Source: Candidatus Saccharimonadota bacterium (GTDB lineage: Bacteria; Patescibacteriota; Saccharimonadia; Saccharimonadales; Saccharimonadaceae). Taken from it: DNA of 64,000 bases. The notes under the pieces were generated by a model. That model was given only the letters and a program-made list of their open reading frames with translations. It did no database searches and had not been told where the DNA came from. Shown piece after piece: positions 1 through 7,110 of this stretch. The DNA is taken from contig JAFVBJ010000002.1 of assembly GCA_017480035.1 (NCBI GenBank), forward strand, positions 62,001 through 126,000. The letters run 5' to 3'. A program made the translations under genes and the position numbers. Numbering within the stretch: position 1 is the first letter of the stretch; every line of letters starts with the position of its first letter.

Positions 1-1
1 T

Positions 2-730
2 GGCGGAGCGCTGGTGGGATTTATTGATGATTTGATTAACGTTTTCGGGACAGGGAAAGGTGCAGCAGGGCTGCGTGCGCCAGTAAAATTCTTTATGATT
101 ACGATGGTGGGGCTAGGGCTTGGTTGGTATTTTGTCTATAAGCTTGGTTGGACATCGATTCACGTGCCGTTTTATGGTGATTTTAACTGGGGTGGGGCAG
201 TGATGATGTTGATTTTTGCATTTGCAGTCGTGGCGACTTCGAACGCAGTAAATATTTCGGACGGACTTGATGGTCTGGCCGGGGGTTTGATGATGATTGC
301 GTACGGTGCGTTCGGGGTGATTGCGCTTTTCCGCGGGCAAGTGCAATTGTTTGCATTTTGTATGACAGTTGTGGGGTGGCTACTATCTTACGTTTGGTTC
401 AATGTGCCGCCGGCGAGGTTTATGATGGGGGATGTTGGGTCGTTCGCGCTTGGCGCGGGACTCGGGGTAGTTTCGATGATGACAAATTCGTTCTTCTTGC
501 TTCCGATTATCGGGTTTTTGCTCGTGATTGAAGCAGGTTCGAGTTTGATTCAGATGATTTCGAAAAAGTTTTTCCATCGAAAGTTGTTCATTTCAGCACC
601 GATTCATCATCATCTTGAAGCGAAAGGTTGGGGCGAAGCGAAGATTGTGATGAGATTTTGGATTATTGCTGGCGTTTTTGCGATTGTGGGAATTTTCATC
701 GCAATGGTTGGCGGAAACGTTCCGAAATAA
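2..730 (+). CDS. mraY: Phospho-N-acetylmuramoyl-pentapeptide transferase, 5' end cut by the window
   Basis: Transfers phospho-MurNAc-pentapeptide to undecaprenyl phosphate to make lipid I at the inner membrane. The reading frame is already open at base 2, so the true start lies upstream; the GTG at 14 is internal. About 242 C-terminal residues are visible. They carry the family's NISDGLDGLAGG segment with catalytic aspartates (visible residues about 84-95), several membrane helices, and the conserved HHH motif (APIHHHLE) near the C-terminus. ftsW follows after 20 bp with its own strong Shine-Dalgarno, and murG follows that, so this is the tail of a division/murein operon. Confidence 0.95.
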   Translation, partial: GGALVGFIDDLINVFGTGKGAAGLRAPVKFFMITMVGLGLGWYFVYKLGWTSIHVPFYGDFNWGGAVMMLIFAFAVVATSNAVNISDGLDGLAGGLMMIAYGAFGVIALFRGQVQLFAFCMTVVGWLLSYVWFNVPPARFMMGDVGSFALGAGLGVVSMMTNSFFLLPIIGFLLVIEAGSSLIQMISKKFFHRKLFISAPIHHHLEAKGWGEAKIVMRFWIIAGVFAIVGIFIAMVGGNVPK

Positions 731-750
731 GTAAATTTTAAGGAGGTAAA

Positions 751-2010
751 TTGAGAAAGCACAAGGGAGACGCATTGATTATTGTCCTTATGCTTATTTT
801 GATGGGACTGGGTCTTCTTGTGATGTATACGATTGGACCGGTCAGGGCAAATTTTTTGAATGCGGCGTCAGGAAAAGAAGAATATTCCGAAAGTTTCTTC
901 TTTCTACACCAGCTGATTTCGGTGGGGTTATCGGTTGGCGCGTTTGTCGTGTTTGCGAAATTTTTGAATTATGAAAAAGTGCAAAAACTCTCGAGAGTTT
1001 TGATGATAGTGGCGCTTAGCGCATGTGCGGTTTTGGCGCTCGCACAAGTGACGAACATGCCGCTTGCGAAATGTGAACTCGGAGCTTGTCGTTGGATTCA
1101 AGTCGGAAGAATCTCAATCCAGCCAGCAGAATTTGTGAAGTTTGCAGTTGTGTTGTATCTTGCGTCGATTTTTACAAAATATCGCGGAAAAGGGAAAAAT
1201 ATTTTACTAAACAAAGATTTTTTGTGGCGATTTTTAGTGTCGGTCGGAGCATCGCTATTTTTCATTGTGATTATGCAAAAAGACTTGGGGTCTGGTGTGC
1301 CGATTGCAGTGATTGCACTTTTTATGTTGTTTGAATCGGGGATTCCGCTGAAATCATTTTTGATTGTGTGTACGGCCGTGGTGGTGCTTGGGGTGGGGGC
1401 GATTATGAGTTCGCCGCATCGTCGCGAGAGACTTTGGACTTATCTCGGTGGTGGAGCGCCGGAGCAATCTGAAGAAGACGACGCGGATGCGTATCATATC
1501 GAGAATGCTTTGATTGCGATTGGCACAGGTGGACTGTTCGGGGTTGGTATCGGAAATTCGGTGCAAGCGACAGGATATCTTCCGGAATCGATTAACGATT
1601 CGGTGTTTGCAATTATGGGTGAAACGCTGGGATTTTTGAAACTAGTTCTAGTTTTATTAGCGTTCGCGTGGCTGTTGTTTCGAATTTTGCGAGTTTCGGA
1701 CTATTCGAGTGACTATCAAAATTCATTGATAGCTATCGGTGTTTTTGCGTGGATTATGACGCATTTGGTAGTGAATGTGATGGCGATGACGAATATTATC
1801 CCGCTGACCGGGATTACGCTGCCGCTGCTTTCTTATGGTGGCACGAGTATGATGGCAGTGGGAGCAGCACTAGGATATGTTTACCAGCTTTCGATGTATA
1901 CTTCGAGGGAGGTGACGACTGATGAAAAACGCAAACGTGAATTTATGGAAGATACCGGATTTAATCGAAATATTAGTTATGAACAAGTAAATTATAGGAG
2001 GAGAAGATGA
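751..2010 (+). CDS. ftsW: FtsW/RodA/SpoVE-type SEDS glycosyltransferase
   Basis: SEDS-family polytopic membrane enzyme that polymerises lipid II during septation. 419 residues with about ten hydrophobic segments; the C-terminal part contains the family pattern TNIIPLTGITLPLLSYGGTS (about residues 350-370), which is diagnostic. The start is a TTG at 751, chosen because an AGGAGG sits 5 nt upstream and the N-terminal membrane helix begins directly after it. The stop TGA overlaps the murG ATG by 4 bp, implying translational coupling. FtsW rather than RodA is inferred from its neighbours mraY and murG. Confidence 0.93.
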   Translation: MRKHKGDALIIVLMLILMGLGLLVMYTIGPVRANFLNAASGKEEYSESFFFLHQLISVGLSVGAFVVFAKFLNYEKVQKLSRVLMIVALSACAVLALAQVTNMPLAKCELGACRWIQVGRISIQPAEFVKFAVVLYLASIFTKYRGKGKNILLNKDFLWRFLVSVGASLFFIVIMQKDLGSGVPIAVIALFMLFESGIPLKSFLIVCTAVVVLGVGAIMSSPHRRERLWTYLGGGAPEQSEEDDADAYHIENALIAIGTGGLFGVGIGNSVQATGYLPESINDSVFAIMGETLGFLKLVLVLLAFAWLLFRILRVSDYSSDYQNSLIAIGVFAWIMTHLVVNVMAMTNIIPLTGITLPLLSYGGTSMMAVGAALGYVYQLSMYTSREVTTDEKRKREFMEDTGFNRNISYEQVNYRRRR

Positions 2011-3245
2011 AAGTGCTTGTTGTTGGTGGCGGTTCTGGCGGTCACATCACTCCGGCCGTAGCGGTCGTAAGGGAAATATTAGAAAAACGTCCGAGAACGA
2101 AGATTGATTTTTGGACAGATAAGAAGTACTATAAGAATGTTGTAAAAATTACAACAGAAATAGGGGTGCATTGGGGCGAAGAGGATAAGTTAGGTTCAAA
2201 GAAAAACCCATACATCCAAGTCCGAAAAATTAAAGCCGGGAAGTTTCATCGCTATTCTGGACTGACGCTTGAAAATTATTTTTCGAATCACGCAAAAACT
2301 CTGCGAGATGTGACATTCGGAAATGTGGCAGGATTTTTTGGATTTACATGTGGAATTTTTCAATCGTTTTTCAGATTAGTTGGAAAGAAAAACCGTCCGG
2401 ATGTAATTTTCTTGAAAGGTGGATTTGTTGGTCTGCCGGTCGGGATTGTGGCGAAGTGGCTGAAGATTCCGTATGTGGTGCATGAATCGGATGCCGTGCC
2501 GGGACTAGCGAATAGAATGTTGATGAAGCGCGCGAGAGTGGTTGCGATGGGAAGCCCGTTTGATGAAGGAATTAAAGGACGTGAGAATTGGGCTTGGGTC
2601 GGGATTCCGGTTGCGGCGGAATATAAAAAGATTTCGGCGACGACACAGAAACAGCTGAAAAAATCGGCGGGATTTGACCCGGAGAAACCGTTAGTGATGG
2701 TGACTGGTGGCTCGCAAGGTGCGGAACATATTAATCTCGCGATGCGAAAAATTTTACCAGAAATGTTGAAATTTGCGAGCGTAGGGCTGGTCGCAGGGCG
2801 AAAACATTATGAAAATATGGTGGATTTGAAAAAATATGAAGAATGGGACAAGGCGAAATTACAATCGAATTTTAGGCTCTGGGAATTTTCGCCGGCGATG
2901 AATGAACTTCTTGGTGCGGCGGACGTGGTGATTTCGAGGGCCGGAGCAACAACGATTGCGGAGCTTGCGATTCTTAGCAAGCCGGTGATTCTAGTACCGT
3001 ATGAGAAACTGCCGGGCGATCATCAATCAAAGAACGCAGAGCGATTGGAACGTGCAGGGGCGGTTGTAGTGGTGCCGGATAGTAAAATGAGCGAAAATCC
3101 AGAACTTTTGCTTGAGGAAGCGAGAACGCTAATTCGTAGTCCGAAAAAACGTGAAGAATTGGCGCAAAAACTACATGAGGAGTCGAAAACGAACGCAGCG
3201 GAAAGGCTGGCGGATATTCTGGTTGAGATTGGTGCGGGAAATTAA
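2007..3245 (+). CDS. murG: UDP-GlcNAc:lipid I N-acetylglucosaminyltransferase
   Basis: GT28-family enzyme that converts lipid I to lipid II on the cytoplasmic membrane face. The N-terminal glycine-rich GGGSGGHITPA loop (residues 7-17) and the C-terminal nucleotide-binding stretch with SRAGATTIAELA, followed by PVILVPYEKLPGDHQ, match MurG. At 412 residues it is longer than the usual ~355; part of the excess is an insertion around residues 45-120 with lysine-rich segments. ATGA overlap with ftsW and a preceding AGGAGGAG support the start. Confidence 0.93.
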   Translation: MKVLVVGGGSGGHITPAVAVVREILEKRPRTKIDFWTDKKYYKNVVKITTEIGVHWGEEDKLGSKKNPYIQVRKIKAGKFHRYSGLTLENYFSNHAKTLRDVTFGNVAGFFGFTCGIFQSFFRLVGKKNRPDVIFLKGGFVGLPVGIVAKWLKIPYVVHESDAVPGLANRMLMKRARVVAMGSPFDEGIKGRENWAWVGIPVAAEYKKISATTQKQLKKSAGFDPEKPLVMVTGGSQGAEHINLAMRKILPEMLKFASVGLVAGRKHYENMVDLKKYEEWDKAKLQSNFRLWEFSPAMNELLGAADVVISRAGATTIAELAILSKPVILVPYEKLPGDHQSKNAERLERAGAVVVVPDSKMSENPELLLEEARTLIRSPKKREELAQKLHEESKTNAAERLADILVEIGAGN

Positions 3246-3256
3246 AACGCTTGTGC

Positions 3257-3262
3257 TATAAT
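3257..3262 (+). promoter_or_regulatory. -10 box giving a leaderless ftsQ-like mRNA
   Basis: TATAAT lies exactly 7 nt before the A of the ATG at 3269, so the predicted transcription start is the start codon. No Shine-Dalgarno is present. One of seven exact cases in this window. Confidence 0.6.
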
Positions 3263-3268
3263 TGAAAT

Positions 3269-3802
3269 ATGAAAATCGGGAAGACGATTGTTTCTGAACG
3301 CGAGAAAGCGATTTCGGAATCGGAACGCCTCAAAGTCAGAAAGAAGGAAGAAAAGCGTAAAAAATGGTCGATTGCGATATTTTTTGCGGTTTTATTGCTT
3401 TTTATCGTCGTGATTGCCGGAGTAGTGATTAATTTTGCGAATGAACGCAAGAAGAACGAGATGGATATTCCACAAGAAAAAGTCTATAAGCCATCGGTCG
3501 AGATAATTGACGAGGATGGTTCGGGATATGTGACGGACAAAATCAAGACGGCGGTGGGGATGCTTGAGGAAGATTTTCAGGGGTTTGGATATAAAGTGAC
3601 GCGAGCGGTGGTGCCGACCGGGACAACGCGAGAAATTGATATTTATCTTGAGGAAAAAGAGACTTATTTTAAGATTCATGTCGATAGAAACACGGCAGAG
3701 AGCGCGGAAGATGCGGTCAGAATGATAAAATATCTTGACTCAAAAGAAGAAACCGCGACGTATGTTGATGTGAGAATCGCTGGCAGAGCATATTGGAAAT
3801 AA
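3269..3802 (+). CDS. ftsQ: FtsQ/DivIB-like division protein (short form)
   Basis: Bitopic membrane protein of 177 residues: a charged cytoplasmic N-terminus, one transmembrane helix (about 33-56), and an extracytoplasmic domain of about 120 residues. The C-terminal beta-strand pattern ATYVDVRIAGRAYWK resembles the end of the FtsQ beta domain, which recruits FtsL/FtsB. It is much smaller than canonical FtsQ (~250-280) and appears to lack most of the POTRA region. Position right after murG matches ftsQ in dcw clusters. The assignment rests on topology, C-terminal pattern and synteny, not a strong motif. Confidence 0.6.
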   Translation: MKIGKTIVSEREKAISESERLKVRKKEEKRKKWSIAIFFAVLLLFIVVIAGVVINFANERKKNEMDIPQEKVYKPSVEIIDEDGSGYVTDKIKTAVGMLEEDFQGFGYKVTRAVVPTGTTREIDIYLEEKETYFKIHVDRNTAESAEDAVRMIKYLDSKEETATYVDVRIAGRAYWK

Positions 3803-3822
3803 TTTGAAAATAAAAAAGGAAC

Positions 3823-3854
3823 TTTTCCACAACAACAGGGAAGCTTGTGGAAAA
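3823..3854. other. Inverted pair of DnaA-box-like 9-mers
   Basis: TTTTCCACAA (3823-3832) and its exact reverse complement TTGTGGAAAA (3845-3854) face each other across 12 bp, followed by an A/T-rich tract (3855-3920). Each arm differs from the TTATCCACA consensus at one position. It could instead be a weak terminator hairpin for the ftsQ-like gene, although no T-run follows. Confidence 0.35.
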
Positions 3855-3903
3855 CTTATATAATATATTTGCAGAAAACTCAAAAAATCATTAAAAAAAG
3901 CAC

Positions 3904-3932
3904 TTGCATTTTATTTTCAAAGAGTTTATACT
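3904..3932 (+). promoter_or_regulatory. Sigma70-type promoter in the ftsQ-rsmH gap
   Basis: TTGCAT (3904-3909), 17-bp spacer, TATACT (3927-3932). The predicted start is near 3939, 420 bp before rsmH, so it would make a long leader or a separate small RNA. Confidence 0.6.
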
Positions 3933-3979
3933 TAAGTCAGTGGAATACAATATAAAAACCACAAACAAAAAGAACAAAT

Positions 3980-4054
3980 ATGAAGGATCAGGCGAAAAAG
4001 ATACAAAACGAGTACAACTACGAAGTCATTCGTCTGTTCAAGAAGAAACAGTAG
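3980..4054 (+). CDS. Possible 24-residue lysine-rich peptide
   Basis: A short open frame begins about 40 nt after the predicted transcription start at 3939 and encodes a basic peptide (MKDQAKKIQNEYNY... ending FKKKQ). There is no clear Shine-Dalgarno, and nothing to compare it with. It is listed because it is the first ATG frame of the transcript; it may be chance. Confidence 0.2.
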   Translation: MKDQAKKIQNEYNYEVIRLFKKKQ

Positions 4055-4090
4055 AAGCGTCTGTTCTTTTTCAGCACATTAAAAAAGTTT

Positions 4091-4171
4091 GAGGTCGGTC
4101 AACTAGGAGTTTTGGCACGTGATTGAGGATTCGCGTCATCAAAACCTTAGTTCTTCGTCAAATAAAACCTC
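4091..4171 (+). ncRNA. Structured RNA segment upstream of rsmH
   Basis: GAGGT (4091-4095) pairs with ACCTC (4167-4171), enclosing an imperfect stem of AACTAGGAGTTTTGG against CAAAACCTTAGTT. The remaining bases from 4172 to 4340 show no clear gene. It may be a cis-regulatory leader of rsmH or part of a free RNA made from the promoter at 3904. The fold is by eye only. Confidence 0.35.
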
Positions 4172-4362
4172 CCAATTAACTCAAAAGACAACCTACACAA
4201 TAATCTCTCAACTGTTAGGATTATATGCCCTGCGCAAGCGGACAAAATCGTAACATTTATTGTATAGAACTTAAACAAAAATTTTACAAAAACAAAAATG
4301 CTAAAGTTTCTAGTTGACCGGGCTCAAACAAAGAATGTAACCTGTATGATATAATATAGGTT

Positions 4363-5262
4363 ATGGAAGAACTCCATAAACCAGTTTTATTATCAGAAGT
4401 TATCGCAACCCTGAATCCAAAGAAGAACGAGAGTTATCTCGATTTGACAGCCGGATACGCAGGACATGCGAGCAAGATTTTGGCGGTTACGCAGAATTAT
4501 AAAGATTCGGTTCTTGTCGACAGAGATGAGAACGCGGTGAAATATCTAACGAAGAACCTTTCTGGTGAAGTTTCGATAATTCATGATGATTTTTATAACG
4601 CTACGCAACACCTTTTCGAGTGTGGAAAAACTTTTGATATGATACTTGCGGATTTTGGAGTTTCATCTCCGCAACTTGATAATTCTGAGAGAGGTTTCTC
4701 TTTCTTAAAGCCGGGGCCGCTTGATATGCGAATGGACGAAAGTCAGAAATTGACTGCTTCGGACATTGTGAACAAATGGCATCCGAGGGAAATTGAGAAA
4801 ATCTTAATCGAATATGGCGAAGAAAGTGTTGGAATGGCAAAAAAGCACGCGAGAGAAATCGTTGAAGGGCGACCTTGGAGCGATACGCTTGAGCTTGCGA
4901 ATGCAATTGCTTTTGGAAAACACGTTTCAAAGTCGAAAGGGACGAAGTGGCACGGAAAACATCCGGCGACACAAGTCTTTCAGGCGATTAGAATCGCAGT
5001 GAATGATGAACTAGGGATTATCGAGAGGACATTACCGAATTTACCGAAATTATTAAATCCGGGCGGGAGAGTTGCGATTATCACATTTCACAGTCTTGAA
5101 GATAGATTAGTGAAAAGATATTTCAAAGACAACTCGAGCCTTGGTGAAGAATCGGAATTTGAACTCATCACGAAAAGTCCAATCGTCGCGGAGAAACTGG
5201 AGTTAGTTATCAACCCCAGAGCTAGAAGTGCTAAACTTCGAGTAGCGAGAAAAAGGAATTAG
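4363..5262 (+). CDS. rsmH: 16S rRNA (cytosine1402-N4)-methyltransferase
   Basis: SAM-dependent methyltransferase acting on C1402 of 16S rRNA in the 30S P site. 299 residues, typical length. The N-terminal HKPVLLSEV, the SAM-binding YLDLTAGYAGHA (residues about 25-36) and the ILADFGVSSPQLD motif with RGFSF(L)xxGPLDMRM are RsmH hallmarks; IITFHSLEDRLVKRYF near the C-terminus completes the match. A TATAAT at 4350-4355 places transcription start 1 nt before ATG, so the mRNA is probably nearly leaderless. mraZ, the usual upstream neighbour, is absent. Confidence 0.95.
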   Translation: MEELHKPVLLSEVIATLNPKKNESYLDLTAGYAGHASKILAVTQNYKDSVLVDRDENAVKYLTKNLSGEVSIIHDDFYNATQHLFECGKTFDMILADFGVSSPQLDNSERGFSFLKPGPLDMRMDESQKLTASDIVNKWHPREIEKILIEYGEESVGMAKKHAREIVEGRPWSDTLELANAIAFGKHVSKSKGTKWHGKHPATQVFQAIRIAVNDELGIIERTLPNLPKLLNPGGRVAIITFHSLEDRLVKRYFKDNSSLGEESEFELITKSPIVAEKLELVINPRARSAKLRVARKRN

Positions 5263-5310
5263 CCTCAGGAGCTAATTCTCGATTTAAGATGCTCGAAAAA
5301 AGCATCATAG
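5258..5310 (+). terminator. Tandem hairpins after rsmH
   Basis: GAATTAGC/GCTAATTC with a 7-nt loop overlaps the rsmH stop codon, followed by GATGCT/AGCATC with a 7-nt loop. Neither has a full T-tract (only TTTT after the second), so they may be processing or attenuating hairpins rather than a strong terminator. Confidence 0.45.
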
Positions 5311-5344
5311 TTTTGGATTGATAAAAATAAAAACAATAAATAAA

Positions 5345-5478
5345 AAGGAGGCAATTATGCCAAAGCAAATCATCGTTAAAAGCAACTCACGTGCACAACA
5401 AATCAAAGTGCACTTCCGCTAAAAACGGATTGACTCCTTGGGGCTTCAGCTCGCGCTGGCCCCACTATGACGGGTCAA
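5345..5478 (+). promoter_or_regulatory. Leader with mutually exclusive pairings around the small ORF
   Basis: Segment 5429-5439 (ATTGACTCCTT) is complementary (10 of 11) to the Shine-Dalgarno region 5345-5355 (AAGGAGGCAAT). The same segment can pair instead with GGGTCAA (5472-5478), closing over a GC-rich hairpin GGGGC-TT-CAGC-TCGC-GCTG-GCCCC (5440-5463). The two folds exclude each other. A further stem, GTATCCGA with TCGGATAC, lies near 5558-5592. The rest of 5479-5666, up to the ftsL-like gene, shows no other gene. Confidence 0.4.
5357..5422 (+). CDS. 21-codon small ORF with the strongest ribosome-binding site in the region
   Basis: ATG at 5357 is preceded by AAAAAGGAGG with a 5-nt gap, an ideal Shine-Dalgarno. 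The frame encodes 21 residues (MPKQIIVKSNSR... ending KVHFR), basic and without a membrane segment. The ribosome-binding site can base-pair with 5429-5439 downstream of the stop. A leader peptide or an ultra-small protein are both possible; I recognise no family. Confidence 0.45.
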   Translation: MPKQIIVKSNSRAQQIKVHFR

Positions 5479-5666
5479 GTTCGCTAAACGAATAAGACTC
5501 GATTTGGTTGTGAGTTAACCAGAGTGTTTTTATAAAAAATATGACCTTCCCGAAGGTATCCGAAAGCGATGCGATGGTGCGGTTCTCGGATACACTTCGG
5601 CCTAGACAAAAACATTCGGCTAATCACGAAATTTGAAAATAAAAATAAACATTTAAGCGAGGAAAA

Positions 5667-6074
5667 ATGCGAAACGGTACTTATACAGCGAAACGTAGAG
5701 CTTCATCTCAAGAATGGCGCGGAAATGCGACGCGTGATTTCGGAACGGCAGGGAATTTCGGTACGTTTGGCAGTTTTTCACGAAATCGAAACACAATAAA
5801 ATTCTCCGGGACGGGAAAACTCGGAAAATTTACTTTGATTGGAATTTTCTTTGCACTATTACTTAACCTCGGGTTGATTTATGTCGACCAGAGTGCAAAA
5901 GCAACGAGTTATGACTACCAACTGTCGAATCTATCAAATCAGATTGACGACCTCGAAGCGAAGAAGGAAGATTTGGCGGTTGAACGAGCACGGTTAACGT
6001 CGATTGCGAACTCGAATAATTCGAAAGTTGCGGCAGCGATGTCAGACAGCAAAGATGCTGAATTTGCCGAATAG
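5667..6074 (+). CDS. ftsL: FtsL-like bitopic division protein
   Basis: 135 residues: a Ser/Arg/Gly-rich cytoplasmic tail, one transmembrane helix (about 54-75), then a heptad-like helical region (about 85-115: SNLSNQIDDLEAKKEDLAVERARL) typical of FtsL/DivIC coiled coils that bind FtsB and FtsQ. The position after rsmH is where ftsL sits in dcw clusters. The start at 5667 follows a GCGAGGA-type ribosome-binding site. The family is fast-evolving, so the call rests on topology and synteny. No ftsI follows. Confidence 0.6.
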   Translation: MRNGTYTAKRRASSQEWRGNATRDFGTAGNFGTFGSFSRNRNTIKFSGTGKLGKFTLIGIFFALLLNLGLIYVDQSAKATSYDYQLSNLSNQIDDLEAKKEDLAVERARLTSIANSNNSKVAAAMSDSKDAEFAE

Positions 6075-6080
6075 ATATGA

Positions 6081-6086
6081 TATAAT
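6081..6086 (+). promoter_or_regulatory. -10 box giving a leaderless rnhA mRNA
   Basis: TATAAT ends 7 nt before the A of ATG at 6093; no Shine-Dalgarno lies between them. Confidence 0.6.
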
Positions 6087-6092
6087 TGTTAT

Positions 6093-6554
6093 ATGAAACG
6101 TGTCGTATTCACGGATGGTTCTGCATCGCCGAACCCGGGGCCGGGTGGTTTTTCGGTGATTGATAGTGAAACGGGCGAACCGTTGATTTTGGGTTGTTCG
6201 AAAAAAACAACTAATATCGTGATGGAGGGAGAAGCGATGGCCGCGGCGATGGAAGCGTTTCCTGAGGTAGAAATTCATTCTGATTCGGAATTTTGGATTA
6301 ATGTTTTGACGAAATGGGCGCCGGGCTGGAAGAAAAATAATTGGACGAAACGTACGGGGTCGATTAAGAATTTGGAGCTGGTGAAGCGCCTCTACGCGCT
6401 TTATACGAGTAACAAAGTTGCACTTGTTTGGGTGCGGGGGCACGTTGGTACGGAAATGAATGAAAAAGCTGACGAATGGGCAAACAACGCGCGCGAGAAA
6501 AAGACTTTTGGAAGTATAGAGATTATTGAAATTGAACCGAAAGGGGAAGAATGA
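6093..6554 (+). CDS. rnhA: Ribonuclease HI
   Basis: Degrades RNA in RNA:DNA hybrids. All four acidic active-site positions are visible in 153 residues: Asp in VFTDGSASPNPGPGG (residue 8), Glu in MEGEAMAAAMEA, Asp in IHSDSEFWIN, and Asp in the C-terminal NEKADEWAN, plus the VRGHVG histidine loop. Length matches the single-domain family. Predicted leaderless start; the stop overlaps the following CYTH gene by 4 bp, so the two are probably co-translated. Confidence 0.95.
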   Translation: MKRVVFTDGSASPNPGPGGFSVIDSETGEPLILGCSKKTTNIVMEGEAMAAAMEAFPEVEIHSDSEFWINVLTKWAPGWKKNNWTKRTGSIKNLELVKRLYALYTSNKVALVWVRGHVGTEMNEKADEWANNAREKKTFGSIEIIEIEPKGEE

Positions 6555-7090
6555 AAAAAGTAATTGTAAAATGCAAGCTGAAAAACAGGGATGATTTTGA
6601 GAAAAAACTGACCGAAATCGACATGGATTTTGCGCCGATGTATTGGATGCATGAGCGCGTTTATGTACCGCGAAATTACCAGAAAAAATCGTCGTTTCCG
6701 CGTTTGATTCTTAGAACAGAGATGAAAGCGGTGGATAAACCAGCAAAATATGAATTGCAACTGCGCCGACACATCGAAGATTCGGGAATTGATATTGTCG
6801 ACACGACGATTATTCGGGATTATCAAGAAGCAGCAAATATTATTCTCCAACTCGGGTTTGAAGCGCAAAATGAAGTTTCGGCACGTCGTCAGGAGCTTGT
6901 GCTTGGAAAAGGTACGAGAATGTATCTCGATAAAGTTGACGGAGTGGCGGGATATTATGCAAAAATTGAAACGGAACTTTCGGATAATGACAAAGTTGAT
7001 GAAGTGCGCCGAGAAATAATTTCGACGTTCGAACAATTTGGCCAAGATGCTTCGACAGTGGTGGAGGATACGTATTCAGAACAGATGTAA
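6551..7090 (+). CDS. CYTH-domain protein (class IV adenylate cyclase/triphosphatase-like)
   Basis: 179 residues with CYTH features: an N-terminal VIVKCKLKN strand (ExExK-like but with Glu replaced), charged strands RLILRTE and KYELQLRR, and the closing YYAKIETELS with acidic residues expected to bind divalent metal in the triphosphate tunnel. CYTH enzymes hydrolyse triphosphorylated substrates (thiamine triphosphate, polyphosphate) or cyclise ATP. Loss of the first glutamate of ExExK makes the substrate uncertain. Overlaps rnhA by 4 bp; 20 bp before the DUF4868 gene. Confidence 0.7.
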   Translation: MKKVIVKCKLKNRDDFEKKLTEIDMDFAPMYWMHERVYVPRNYQKKSSFPRLILRTEMKAVDKPAKYELQLRRHIEDSGIDIVDTTIIRDYQEAANIILQLGFEAQNEVSARRQELVLGKGTRMYLDKVDGVAGYYAKIETELSDNDKVDEVRREIISTFEQFGQDASTVVEDTYSEQM

Positions 7091-7110
7091 AACTAAAAAA
7101 GGAGGTAGAA

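Noticed and set aside
751-2010. Recoded UGA (as in Absconditabacteria/Gracilibacteria)
   Set aside because: ftsW and several other genes end at TGA overlapping the next start, and no gene needs UGA read through.
4314-4355. TTGACC upstream of rsmH as a -35 for the TATAAT at 4350
   Set aside because: Spacing is 30 bp, far from 16-18; the -10 probably works with a weak -35.
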